Shown: positions 43,352 through 51,276 of the stretch, piece after piece
Position numbering within the stretch: the stretch's first letter is position 1
How the letters are laid out: each line of letters opens with the position of its first letter
Assembly (NCBI GenBank): GCA_965651135.1
Contig: CBFGRJ010000001.1
Location: 9,549-73,548 of the forward strand
Source of the DNA: JAICQQ01 sp965651135
GTDB lineage: Bacteria > Myxococcota_A > Polyangia > Polyangiales > Polyangiaceae
DNA: 64,000 bases
Reading direction: 5' to 3'
Position numbers and translations under genes: made by a program
The notes under the pieces: generated by a model
Seen by the model: only the letters and a program-made list of their open reading frames with translations
Told to the model about the DNA's origin: nothing
Database searches by the model: none

Positions 43352-44656
43352 GTGGGCGCACGCCGTCGCGAGCGCGTCCTCGACGCGGACAAGAAGTACG
43401 TTTGGCACCCCTACACGCCGATGCAGAAATACATTGCAGAAGGCAATCCGCTGGTGATTCAGCGGGCGGTGGGGTCACGCTTGTTCGATCTGGATGGTCG
43501 CTCGTACATCGACGGCAATTCCTCATGGTGGACGGCGCTCTTGGGCCACAACCATCCGCGCTTGGTTGCCGCCCTCAAGGAACAAGCCGATCGGCTGTGC
43601 CACACCTCGCTCGCGGGCGTGACGCACGAGGCGGCTGCACTATTCGCCGAGGCGCTGGTTCAAGTGGCTCCACCCGGTTTGTCGCACGCTTTTTTTACCG
43701 ACAACGGCTCGACCGCCGTCGAAGCAGCCCTCAAGATGTGCCTGCAGTACTGGAGGCAAAATGGGGCCCCCGAGCGAACGCGTTTCGTAGCCCTGCAGGG
43801 CGCGTTCCATGGTGAAACACTCGGTGTCTCGGCGCTCGGTGGGGTCCCCGAGTTCCGGGCCCCGTTCGAGGCGGCGCTATTCGAGTGCGGACACGTGGCT
43901 ACGCCCGCCGAAGATCTCGAGCAGGCGATGTCCGATCTCGAACGAGAGCTGGAGCGCCACGGCGCGCGTATCGCGGCGATCGTGGTGGAACCTTTGGTGC
44001 AGGGCGCCGGCGGGATGCGCATTTACCCGCCAAAGTACCTCGAGCACGCTCGTGCGTTGGCGGACGAAGTGGGAACGTTCTTGGTGTTCGACGAGGTGTT
44101 TACCGGCTATGGCCGCACGGGTTCCATGTGGGCAGCAGGGCAAGCCGGTGTCGTGCCCGATATTCTGTGTGCGGCCAAGGGTCTCAGCGGGGGCCTGTTG
44201 CCATTTGCCGCGACACTCGTCACCGAGCGAATATTCGAGGGCTTTTGGGGCAACGACTCGCGTGCCTTTTACTACGGTCATACCTTTGCGGGTAACCCCT
44301 TGGGAGCGCGCGTGGCGCACGAAGTGCTGGCGATCTACCAAGACGAACGCATCCTCGAGGCTAGCGCTGACAAGGCGGCTCGGTTGAAGCGAGCCTTCAC
44401 CGAGCTTTCAGCGTTCGAGCACGTTGCTGGAGTACGCACCCTGGGCATGATTGCAGCGCTGGATCTGGCGGGTGGCCGTGGCTACCTCGAAAAGAGCGGC
44501 TGGCGAGTGTACCACGAGGCCTTGAAGCGAGGAGCTTACGTGCGGCCACTCGGCAATGTCGTGTACCTGACGCCGCCTTTGAACATTCCCGACGACGACC
44601 TCGACGAACTACTGGCGATTGTCCGCGAATCGGTCGCTGCGGTGGCGCATCCCTGA
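43352..44656 (+). CDS. bioA: Adenosylmethionine-8-amino-7-oxononanoate aminotransferase
   Basis: PLP enzyme of biotin synthesis that converts KAPA to DAPA with S-adenosylmethionine. 434 residues from the GTG at 43352. BioA hallmarks: KKYVWHPYTPMQKY (14-27, with the active-site aromatic/His-Pro-Tyr patch), GNSSWWTALLGHNHPR, YGHTFAGNPLG, the PLP-pyridine Asp247 in FDEVFTGYGRTG and PLP-lysine Lys276 in CAAKGLSGG. The close spacing to the kinase gene suggests shared transcription. No other bio genes are in the window, an unusual split. Confidence 0.95.
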   Translation: MGARRRERVLDADKKYVWHPYTPMQKYIAEGNPLVIQRAVGSRLFDLDGRSYIDGNSSWWTALLGHNHPRLVAALKEQADRLCHTSLAGVTHEAAALFAEALVQVAPPGLSHAFFTDNGSTAVEAALKMCLQYWRQNGAPERTRFVALQGAFHGETLGVSALGGVPEFRAPFEAALFECGHVATPAEDLEQAMSDLERELERHGARIAAIVVEPLVQGAGGMRIYPPKYLEHARALADEVGTFLVFDEVFTGYGRTGSMWAAGQAGVVPDILCAAKGLSGGLLPFAATLVTERIFEGFWGNDSRAFYYGHTFAGNPLGARVAHEVLAIYQDERILEASADKAARLKRAFTELSAFEHVAGVRTLGMIAALDLAGGRGYLEKSGWRVYHEALKRGAYVRPLGNVVYLTPPLNIPDDDLDELLAIVRESVAAVAHP

Positions 44657-44702
44657 TTGGAAGTCGGGTCACGGTGCGCAAGTTCGTGTTGGCGACGCAA
44701 TC

Positions 44703-44994
44703 TCAGCTTCTGTGACGGTGGCCGTGACCTGCAATACCGTGGCCGCGGCGGGGGTTCCGTGGCCGTGGCGGTGGCAGTGGCGGGGCGTGTCGGTGACCGA
44801 AAGCAGGCGCGTGCCAGCAAGGCTGGCACTAGCGCCTGCAGGTTGAGGTCGGCCCGAGCGGCACCGCGACGGTTCTTGATGCTCGTCGACACGCTTCTCT
44901 GTTCGCCCCGCCCCCCGTCACCGTCACCCACTCGGACACGGTCACGGAAGCTCTCGTTACAAAACGCCTCGCATCGGGTGCCCGTGGCCGTACC
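44703..44994. repeat. Intergenic region of degenerate CGTGGC/CGTCAC-type repeats
   Basis: Part of the 436-bp gap between bioA and the [2Fe-2S] gene. On the plus strand, phased hexamer-like copies (CGTGGC, GGTGGC, CGTGAC) run through 44711-44799, and reverse-type copies (CGTCACCGTCACCC, CGGTCACGG) lie at 44916-44947, with GGTGACCG at 44792-44799 inverted to GTCACC. They flank the long hairpin at 44803-44839. The minus frame here would be a run of Ala-Thr repeats, so it is low-complexity non-coding DNA, not a gene. It resembles dispersed repeats of other G+C-rich myxobacteria, which I cannot verify here. Confidence 0.6.
44803..44839. repeat. 16-bp inverted repeat with a 3-nt loop and a 2-nt bulge
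   Basis: GCAGGCGCGTGCCAGC (44803-44818), loop AAG, and GCTGGCAC-TA-GCGCCTGC (44822-44839) are exact complements but for the TA bulge. No run of T follows on either strand, so it is not a standard Rho-independent terminator. A REP-like hairpin or a Rho-linked 3' stabiliser of bioA are options. Confidence 0.75.
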
Positions 44995-45092
44995 AGCTTT
45001 GGGCTGACAGCTCACCGATGCAGTCAATAGCAGGTCCGCGGTCGCGAGTAGTTGACGCTGGCTGCCGGGGAACTCTATACGGTCGAAACCCG

Positions 45093-45443
45093 ATGGCCAA
45101 GCGACGGCGCTACCTCTTCGTCTGTGTGAATCGACGCCCCGACGGGACGCCGAAAGGATCGTGCGCGGCGCGGGGTGCGGTCGAGATCCACGAGCGGCTC
45201 AAGCAACGCCTGAAAGAGCTGGGCCTGCACGGAGCCCAGGTGCGGGCCTGCACCAGCAGCTGTTTGGACGTGTGCTGGGCCGGGCCTACCATCGCCGTCG
45301 AACCCGACCACTATTTCTACGGGCGCGTGCAGCTGGAGGATGTAGAGGAGATTGCGCAGGCGTTCGCCGAGGGGAACGTGGTGCAACGCTTGGTGCTGGC
45401 CCCCGACGACTTCATCGAGCCGAAGGCGCTCAAAAAAGGCTGA
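45093..45443 (+). CDS. Thioredoxin-fold [2Fe-2S] ferredoxin
   Basis: A 116-residue protein with the thioredoxin-like [2Fe-2S] ferredoxin layout: LFVCVNRRPDGTPKGSC gives Cys11 and Cys24, RACTSSCLDVCWAGP gives Cys53, Cys57 and Cys61. Four of them ligate the cluster, as in NuoE-like and Shethna-type proteins. The length is normal. It begins at the ATG 45093, about 436 bp after bioA and beyond the repeat region. Probable cytosolic electron carrier; the partner is unknown. Confidence 0.9.
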   Translation: MAKRRRYLFVCVNRRPDGTPKGSCAARGAVEIHERLKQRLKELGLHGAQVRACTSSCLDVCWAGPTIAVEPDHYFYGRVQLEDVEEIAQAFAEGNVVQRLVLAPDDFIEPKALKKG

Positions 45444-45467
45444 ACGCTCATCTCACGTTTCGCTGGT

Positions 45468-45941
45468 GTGCACCTCGCCTTTCGCTTACGGCTCTACGGA
45501 TGCTATCGCGTTCGATGGGATCCTTTGGTCGAGCGCCCCGCTAGTTTGGATTTGCTCGCCGAGGCGGGGTTGCACGACGACAGGGCCATTCATGTGGCTG
45601 GCGCCGCCGTCGCACGCGAGTGGGTCGATGAAGGGCTGCAACGAAAAGGCGTGCTCACGCTGCCTGTAAAAGGTGAGCTCATCCTGTCCAAAAAGCCTCG
45701 CGGGCGCTTGACGCTGACATGCAACGTCGCCCCTCCCATGCGCCTCGAGCTGATGTCGGCGGCAAGCGAAACCCGGCTTGCGCCTCACTGGCTGACTTGG
45801 TCAGGAGCTTTACTTCGGGATCGCGAGCCTGTGGCACAGGCGTGCTTCCGCTACGATGCCAAACGAGATCTACTGAGCACGCTGCGGTCCCTCCACTGGT
45901 CTCGTCCGAGGAGCCATCGCAGTGATCCCAGTAGGTCGTAG
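45468..45941 (+). CDS. Hypothetical protein, possible small gene
   Basis: A 157-residue frame beginning at a GTG, 24 bp after the [2Fe-2S] gene. There is no signal peptide or membrane helix, and no recognised motif; it is rich in Arg, Leu, Ala and Trp (for example RLRLYGCYRVRWDPL and HWLTWSGALLRD). Its composition is protein-like, unlike the neighbouring intergenic repeats, but there is no clear Shine-Dalgarno. It might be an unrelated small cytosolic protein or simply an open frame. The C-terminus runs to the edge of the inverted repeat. Confidence 0.45.
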   Translation: MHLAFRLRLYGCYRVRWDPLVERPASLDLLAEAGLHDDRAIHVAGAAVAREWVDEGLQRKGVLTLPVKGELILSKKPRGRLTLTCNVAPPMRLELMSAASETRLAPHWLTWSGALLRDREPVAQACFRYDAKRDLLSTLRSLHWSRPRSHRSDPSRS

Positions 45942-45958
45942 CGGTCGGAAGCGCCTAT

Positions 45959-46084
45959 TTCACCGCCACGACGCAGGGACGCCAAGGCCCGCCAAGGATA
46001 TTGCTCCAAGCTCACCACGCGCCAAAGCGCGCAATTCCTAAATCCTGGCGAACTTGGCGCTCTTTGCGCCTTGGTGGTTTTCGG
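45959..46084. repeat. Imperfect inverted repeat with CGCCAAG motifs (MITE/REP-like element)
   Basis: Two arms of about 33 bp at 45959-45998 and 46047-46084 are inverted to each other, with an interval of about 50 bp. The right arm read on the minus strand has ACCACCAAGGCGCAAAGAGC, then GCCAAG; the left arm has ACCGCCACGACGCAGGGACG, then CCAAGG. Within each arm the motif CGCCAAG recurs. It sits just upstream of the sigma-54 activator gene. Similar hairpins made of CCAAG repeats are widespread in bacterial intergenic DNA. No open reading frame is inside. Confidence 0.6.
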
Positions 46085-46143
46085 GCGTCTCGAAACGGAT
46101 CGGGGCTGTCAGACACGGAACTTTCTCGATGGGGGCCGGGCGG

Positions 46144-46175
46144 TTGAGCGTGTAGGTTTCGGAGCTAGCTAGAAT
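46144..46175 (+). promoter_or_regulatory. Possible promoter of the sigma-54 activator gene
   Basis: TAGAAT (46170-46175) is a 5/6 match to a -10 box, with TTGAGC (46144-46149) upstream. The 20-bp spacing is too long for a good sigma-70 promoter. If real, it starts transcription near 46182, which favours the later ATG at 46234 (or 46210) as the start. Weak call. Confidence 0.25.
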
Positions 46176-46233
46176 TGCTATGGAATTCAGGCTGTTGCAA
46201 TCCTGTCAGATGGTGAGTCATAATGTCTGGACA

Positions 46234-47613
46234 ATGGACAATTTGGCAAGCGCCCCTTCCGCTCGAGCTCGGGACGACGAAATCACGGTGCTCGTGGTCG
46301 ATGACGAGCTCAGCAATCTCGCCTCCCTCCAGAAGATTTTTCAGAAGGAGGGGATGCGCGTGCTCGTTGCGGAGGACGCCAAGCAAGCGCTCGATCTCGT
46401 GCGTCGCCACCGCGTTCAAGTCGTGCTGACGGACTTGATGATGCCGGGCACGAACGGCGTCGAGCTGTTGAGAGCGCTGCGTGAGCTGTCGCCGGACAGC
46501 GAGGTGGTGTTGATGACGGCGTACGGGACCGTCGAAACGGCCGTGCAGGCCATGCGAGAGGGAGCCTACGACTTCGTCGAGAAACCCCTGAAGCGCATGA
46601 ACATCGTCAAAAGCGTGCGCAAGGCGGCTGAAAAGCAGAGCCTGGTTGCAGAAAATCGATCGCTCCGACAAGAGCTGCAGCTGCTCACCAATCGTGAGAT
46701 CGTCGGTCAGAGCGCGGCGTTGCGTCGCGTGCTGGACATCGCCACTCAAGCGGCGCCGTCGAGCGCTACCATTTTGCTGTTGGGAGAGAGCGGCACCGGC
46801 AAGGAGCTGCTCGCCCGCTACACTCATTCCAAGAGCGGCCGCAAAGCGGGTCCGTTCATCGCCGTGAATTGTTCGGCGATTCCCGAAAGCATTCTGGAAG
46901 CGGAGCTCTTTGGTCACGAGAAGGGTGCGTTCACCGGCGCAGTGGCGCGTCGCGAGGGACGCTTCGCAAAGGCTCGCGGCGGGACGCTCTTTTTGGACGA
47001 AATCGGCGAGCTGAGCCCGGCCGTGCAGGTCAAAATCTTGCGGGTGCTCCAAGAGGGTGAATACGAGCCCGTGGGCGGCAATACCGTGCAAGCGGACGTG
47101 CGCATCATCGCGGCGACCAATCGCGATCTCGCGCAGGAGGTGGAGGCGGGCAGGTTTCGCGAGGATCTTTACTACCGGCTGAACGTGATCGCCGTGACCG
47201 CTCCACCACTCAGGGCGCGCCGCGAAGATATCCCCCTGTTGGTGGACCACTTTTTGGGCATCTACTGCAAGAAGAACAACCGTATGCGGCTGGAGGTGCC
47301 GAAGGAAGTGATGGACAAGCTCTGCGACTACTCGTGGCCAGGCAACGTTCGAGAGCTCGAGAACGTCATCGAGCGGAGCGCGGTGCTGTGTCGGACCGAC
47401 ACCCTGCGCATGGAGGACTTACCCGACTCGATCGCCAAGGCGAGCTCTGCGCCTCCGACTACCCTCGAGTTCAGCCTGGGAACGCCGCTCGAGGAAGTCG
47501 AGCTGAGGCTGATTCGCGAAACGCTGAGGCATACGCAGGGGGACAAATCGCTCGCGGCGCAACTGTTGGGTATCTCCACTCGCACCATCTACCGAAAGCT
47601 GGGCGAGGAGTAG
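46234..47613 (+). CDS. NtrC-family sigma-54-dependent response regulator
   Basis: A 459-residue activator with three domains. The receiver domain (about 17-135) has phosphoacceptor Asp67 in TDLMMPG. The sigma-54 AAA+ domain (about 155-390) has Walker A GESGTGKE (184-191), the GAFTGA loop (231-236) that contacts sigma-54, and Walker B FLDEIGE (254-260). A Fis-type HTH at the C-terminus includes DKSLAAQLLGISTRTIYRKL. It activates promoters with -24/-12 elements. No histidine kinase is adjacent; the 7TM kinase 2.9 kb upstream is a candidate partner. The target may be the gspC promoter 170 bp downstream. ATGs at 46180 and 46210 are alternative starts. Confidence 0.92.
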   Translation: MDNLASAPSARARDDEITVLVVDDELSNLASLQKIFQKEGMRVLVAEDAKQALDLVRRHRVQVVLTDLMMPGTNGVELLRALRELSPDSEVVLMTAYGTVETAVQAMREGAYDFVEKPLKRMNIVKSVRKAAEKQSLVAENRSLRQELQLLTNREIVGQSAALRRVLDIATQAAPSSATILLLGESGTGKELLARYTHSKSGRKAGPFIAVNCSAIPESILEAELFGHEKGAFTGAVARREGRFAKARGGTLFLDEIGELSPAVQVKILRVLQEGEYEPVGGNTVQADVRIIAATNRDLAQEVEAGRFREDLYYRLNVIAVTAPPLRARREDIPLLVDHFLGIYCKKNNRMRLEVPKEVMDKLCDYSWPGNVRELENVIERSAVLCRTDTLRMEDLPDSIAKASSAPPTTLEFSLGTPLEEVELRLIRETLRHTQGDKSLAAQLLGISTRTIYRKLGEE

Positions 47614-47776
47614 TGGTTCGGTCCAAGGGCCGACGAGACGGCTTCGAGGGCTGGCGAGGGCCGAGTGAATTGACAGTTTGTCGCGCTGAGCCGGAGTACG
47701 GGCTCAGCTTTGCCAGGATGGCGCGCGGACACTCGTATCGCGGTGCGATCCAGCTTTTTTTCGGCGCGATTCGGCG

Positions 47777-47807
47777 TTGACCACTGGCACACCTCTCGCT
47801 TTATACA
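47777..47807 (+). promoter_or_regulatory. Possible sigma-70-type promoter upstream of gspC
   Basis: TTGACC (47777-47782, 5/6) and TATACA (47802-47807, 4/6) are 19 bp apart; the shift TTATAC gives 18 bp. It shares its middle with the sigma-54-like site. The leader to the GTG at 47821 would be only a few bases, so gspC could be nearly leaderless. Confidence 0.4.
47785..47799 (+). promoter_or_regulatory. Candidate sigma-54 (-24/-12) promoter of the T2SS operon
   Basis: TGGCACACCTCTCGC fits TGGCAC-N5-TTGC with one mismatch, and the GG and GC cores have the required 10-nt spacing. It lies 22-36 bp before the gspC start and about 170 bp after the NtrC-type activator gene. The expected start of transcription is about 47811. 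Inference, but a specific match in the right place. Confidence 0.45.
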
Positions 47808-47820
47808 AGGCTCGCACGAC

Positions 47821-48810
47821 GTGGCATTCGACGCTCTCTTCAAGAAGTACTTTCTGCTGGTCATCCTGGCGCTGGTGGCCATCGCCGCTTACTTCCAGGC
47901 GTCCGGCACCACGGCGCTCATTGGAGCGGCCCTGACGGAACCTCAACCACCGCCAGTCGCCGATGCTCCCACCGCGGCGGCGCGCACCACGCCCAACCGG
48001 CGTTCAGCGCAGCCCCTGATCAAGCGCAATCCGTTCGACTCGGAAACGGGCCCGCTCGACAGCAAGCCCGCACCCAAGGTGGCGCTGCCAGATCCCGAAC
48101 CGCAGATCACCGATCCCTTGCGAGCTCCGGTCTGCAGTGACGTCAAGGTTCAGATCATCACCGAGTCGGACGACCCGCTGTGGTCGTTCGCCGCCTTGCA
48201 GGGCAATGGGGATACTCACCCGATCTTGCGACGAGTGGGCGACGCCGTGAGCGGTCGAGAGGTGGCCTACATCGGCTTCAATCCCACCGAAGCCAGTCCA
48301 GCCGTGTGGTTGACCAAAAGCTCTGACCTCTGCCAGGCGCTGCTGTTTGCCCAGCAGCCCGACGTCAAAGCTCAGCCTGCCTCGACGCCTGAGCAAGCGG
48401 ACGAGGAGAAGGCGGCGCCCAAGACGCCGCCTCGCAGGGGAGCCAAGGCGGTACCCGCCGAGATCAAGGACAAGATCAAGAAAGTCAGCGACAGCGAATT
48501 TCACGTCGATCGCAGCGTGGTGGACAAAATCCTCGCCGATCAGGCGGAGCTGATGCGTTCCGCTCGTATCGTACCCGAGAAGAAAGATGGCAAGGTGGTG
48601 GGCATTCGTCTGTTTGGTATCAGACCCGATACTCTGCTCGGGACCCTGGGTTTTCAAAACGGCGATCGGCTGGAAACCATCAACGGGTTCGACATGGCGA
48701 GCCCCGAAAAGGCTCTGGAAGCCTACGCTCGGTTGCGGACCGCCAATAACCTGAACGTGAAGATCAACCGCCGTGGTCAATCTCAAAGCATCGATTACAG
48801 AATTAAGTGA
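47821..48810 (+). CDS. gspC: Type II secretion protein GspC (HR and PDZ-like)
   Basis: Inner-membrane clamp that links the T2SS assembly platform to the secretin. 329 residues from the GTG at 47821, with a single N-terminal membrane helix (about 8-26, YFLLVILALVAIAAYF). A homology-region domain follows (about 90-180, starting CSDVKVQIITESDDPLWSF), then a charged linker (PPRRGAKAVPAEI), and a PDZ-like C-terminus (FGIRPDTLLGTLGFQNGDRLETINGF). An upstream frame from 47710 has no signal anchor and was rejected. The first gene of an operon in which all other Gsp genes follow in order. Confidence 0.92.
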   Translation: MAFDALFKKYFLLVILALVAIAAYFQASGTTALIGAALTEPQPPPVADAPTAAARTTPNRRSAQPLIKRNPFDSETGPLDSKPAPKVALPDPEPQITDPLRAPVCSDVKVQIITESDDPLWSFAALQGNGDTHPILRRVGDAVSGREVAYIGFNPTEASPAVWLTKSSDLCQALLFAQQPDVKAQPASTPEQADEEKAAPKTPPRRGAKAVPAEIKDKIKKVSDSEFHVDRSVVDKILADQAELMRSARIVPEKKDGKVVGIRLFGIRPDTLLGTLGFQNGDRLETINGFDMASPEKALEAYARLRTANNLNVKINRRGQSQSIDYRIK

Positions 48811-48817
48811 GTGATTT

Positions 48818-51271
48818 GTGACTAGGCTTAGCCGTACCAGTTCCTTTGCCCTCGTTTCTTTGGCCCTGCTGACGGCCCAGCTGTCGCGAACGTCACCCGT
48901 GCTTGCGCAGCCGCAACCGCAGAACCCACAGCAGGGGCAGGATCGCGATCCTCCAGGCGCCGCGGGCCCCCTGCCCACCACCATGGACAAGATCGCGCAG
49001 GCAACGGATATTCCTTTCGAACCCAAACCCCCTGGCTATCGCGTCAAGTTCAACTTGCAGGATGCCGATCTGGCGGAGCTGGTCAATCACATCAGCGGGA
49101 TGACCGGCAAGCGCTTCATCTACGGAGCCAAGGTCCGACAGATCAAAGCGACGGTGGTGTCACCCCAACCCGTGACCTTGGAGGAGGCCTACGAGGCCTT
49201 TTTGTCGATTCTGGAAGTCAACGGCATGACCGTCATCCCGCACGGTCGTTTTCTCAAGATAGTCGATAGCGCGGGCATCAATACGCAATCCACCCCAATC
49301 TACTCGCGCGGCGCGCCCATTCCGGAAACCGATCGCTTCGTGACTCGCCTGTATCGGTTGCAGCATGTCACGGCGGAAGAAGCGGCCGCTGTCTTGGCGA
49401 AGTTCAAGAGCAAAGACGGAGACATTTCGGTGTACGGCCCCGGGCAGCTGCTCATCATCACGGACACCGGGACCCAGGTGAGGCGCTTGGTGCGCATCAT
49501 CGAGGAGCTCGATGTGGGAGGCGTGGGCCAGCAGATGTGGATCGAACCGGTGAACTACGGTGCCGCCGAGGAGCTGGCGACACGGATCAACGAGCTGTTC
49601 GAGCTCGGCAAACCGGGGCAACCGGGAGCACCGGGCGGCGGCGCCGCCTCGGGAGGACTGAACCGCGTGATCGCCGATCCGCAGACCAACTCGTTGATTG
49701 TGGTCGGCACCGAGGAATCGTACTTGAAGCTGCTTGAGGTGCTCAAGCGGCTCGACGCGCGCCCTGGAGAGGTCGGCAGAGTACACGTGCTGCCGCTGCA
49801 GCATGCCGTCGCCGATGAGCTTGCGGCCACGCTGACGCAGATGCTCTCGGGCCAGCAGGCCAACGCCAAGGGGAAAAAGGCCGCAGCGAGCGCCGCGGGC
49901 GACGCGGCCGGCATGTTCGAAGGTACGATTCAAGTCACCGCTGACGTGGCGACCAATTCATTGGTGATCACGTCGTCTGGCCGGGACTATGCACAGCTTC
50001 GCCTGGTCATCGACAAGCTCGATCGCCCTCGCCGTCAGGTGTTCATCGAAGCCGTGATCATGGACATCGGGGTCAGCGATACGAACACGTTGGGTTTTGC
50101 GTTCCACGGTGGGTCCCAACAAGACCTGGGTGGAGACGGCGATTCCCTGATCCTGGGTGGCTTCGATGCCGGTCGTTCGACGGCGTTTCCGCTCGACCCC
50201 AACCTGCTGGGCGGCTTCGCGGCGGGTATTCGCGGACCCGATCTGCCCGGTACGACCAACCTGTTGGGAAATGGGTTGAGCATCCCCGCGTTCGGCGTGG
50301 TGATGAATGCACTGGCAGAGAGCGGCCGAGGCAATATCCTGGCCACGCCGCACATCATCGCTACCGACAATGTTCCGGCCGAAATCGATGTCGGTGAGAA
50401 CATTCCCACGCAGATCAACGCAGGCGGAGGAATTGCCAATCTCGCGGGTCTGGCGGGCGGACAGAGTCAAGGGCTGGGTGCTGCCGCGCTCTTGGGAGGC
50501 CTCGGCGGGTTGGGAGGCGCCGCGCCCCGTGTCAACACCGGTAACCGCATCAAGATCACGCCCCACGTCAACGAATCGTCGCAGGTTCGCTTGGAGCTGG
50601 AGCTCGAGAGCAGCGCTCCGGGTGCTCCGCAGGGCGCCCTGGGTGCCATCCCGATCACGCGTCGGACCACCACCACCACGCTAGTGGTCAAGGACCAACA
50701 AACCGTGGTCATTGGCGGCTTGACGCGCGAGGAGTACGTGACGTCGCGCACAAAGGTTCCGGTGCTGGGAGACCTGCCGGTGCTGGGTTTTCTATTCCGC
50801 AGCTCCAAGAACGAGAAGCGCAAGAGCAACCTGCTGCTCGTCTTGACGCCGCACGTGGTGCGAGAGCAGGGCGATCTACGCAGGATTTTCGAGCGCAAGA
50901 TGCGAGAGCGTCAGGAATTTCTAGATCGCTATTTCGTCTTTGCCACCGATGCTTGGGAGCCGCCGACGGACTACTCGCGCGCCAACGGCTTGGTGGAGGA
51001 AATCAGGCAGGCGCAGTTCGAGTACGCGGAATTGAAGCGACTCGAGGAAGAAAGTCGGCCCACCGACGAGCGGACACACGAGCCGAGCGACCCGATTGCG
51101 CTCCCGGTCGAGGTCCACCAAACACAGCAGCCGCGGCAAAGCGCTCCGAAAAAGGCAGCTCCAAAGAAGAAGGCTCCCGCCAAGCGCCCCAAGAAATCCG
51201 ACAACCAATTCAACAACCCCATTCGAATCGCCCCGATTGCACGGAGCGTGAATCTGGAGCGAGTGGAGTAG
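48818..51271 (+). CDS. gspD: Type II secretion secretin GspD
   Basis: Outer-membrane channel of 817 residues. Signal peptide from the GTG start ends in SPVLAQ. N0 domain (about 65-145: LVNHISGMTGKRFIY), N1 (about 165-235), N2 and N3 with the AAEELATRINELF region, and the secretin domain beginning near VFIEAVIMDIGVSDTNTLGF and ending in the VPVLGDLPVLGFLF signature followed by LLLVLTPHVV. Long Gly-rich inserts are present in the gate region. The C-terminal tail is Lys/Ala/Pro-rich (APKKKAPAKRPKK) and no pilotin-type S-domain is evident; how it reaches the outer membrane without gspS in the operon is open. Confidence 0.95.
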   Translation: MTRLSRTSSFALVSLALLTAQLSRTSPVLAQPQPQNPQQGQDRDPPGAAGPLPTTMDKIAQATDIPFEPKPPGYRVKFNLQDADLAELVNHISGMTGKRFIYGAKVRQIKATVVSPQPVTLEEAYEAFLSILEVNGMTVIPHGRFLKIVDSAGINTQSTPIYSRGAPIPETDRFVTRLYRLQHVTAEEAAAVLAKFKSKDGDISVYGPGQLLIITDTGTQVRRLVRIIEELDVGGVGQQMWIEPVNYGAAEELATRINELFELGKPGQPGAPGGGAASGGLNRVIADPQTNSLIVVGTEESYLKLLEVLKRLDARPGEVGRVHVLPLQHAVADELAATLTQMLSGQQANAKGKKAAASAAGDAAGMFEGTIQVTADVATNSLVITSSGRDYAQLRLVIDKLDRPRRQVFIEAVIMDIGVSDTNTLGFAFHGGSQQDLGGDGDSLILGGFDAGRSTAFPLDPNLLGGFAAGIRGPDLPGTTNLLGNGLSIPAFGVVMNALAESGRGNILATPHIIATDNVPAEIDVGENIPTQINAGGGIANLAGLAGGQSQGLGAAALLGGLGGLGGAAPRVNTGNRIKITPHVNESSQVRLELELESSAPGAPQGALGAIPITRRTTTTTLVVKDQQTVVIGGLTREEYVTSRTKVPVLGDLPVLGFLFRSSKNEKRKSNLLLVLTPHVVREQGDLRRIFERKMRERQEFLDRYFVFATDAWEPPTDYSRANGLVEEIRQAQFEYAELKRLEEESRPTDERTHEPSDPIALPVEVHQTQQPRQSAPKKAAPKKKAPAKRPKKSDNQFNNPIRIAPIARSVNLERVE

Positions 51272-51276
51272 GCCGA

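Noticed and set aside
44536..45027. 163-codon minus-strand frame with a Thr/Ala repeat.
   Set aside because: Its repeats come from the CGTGGC-type DNA repeats; half of it is antisense to bioA.
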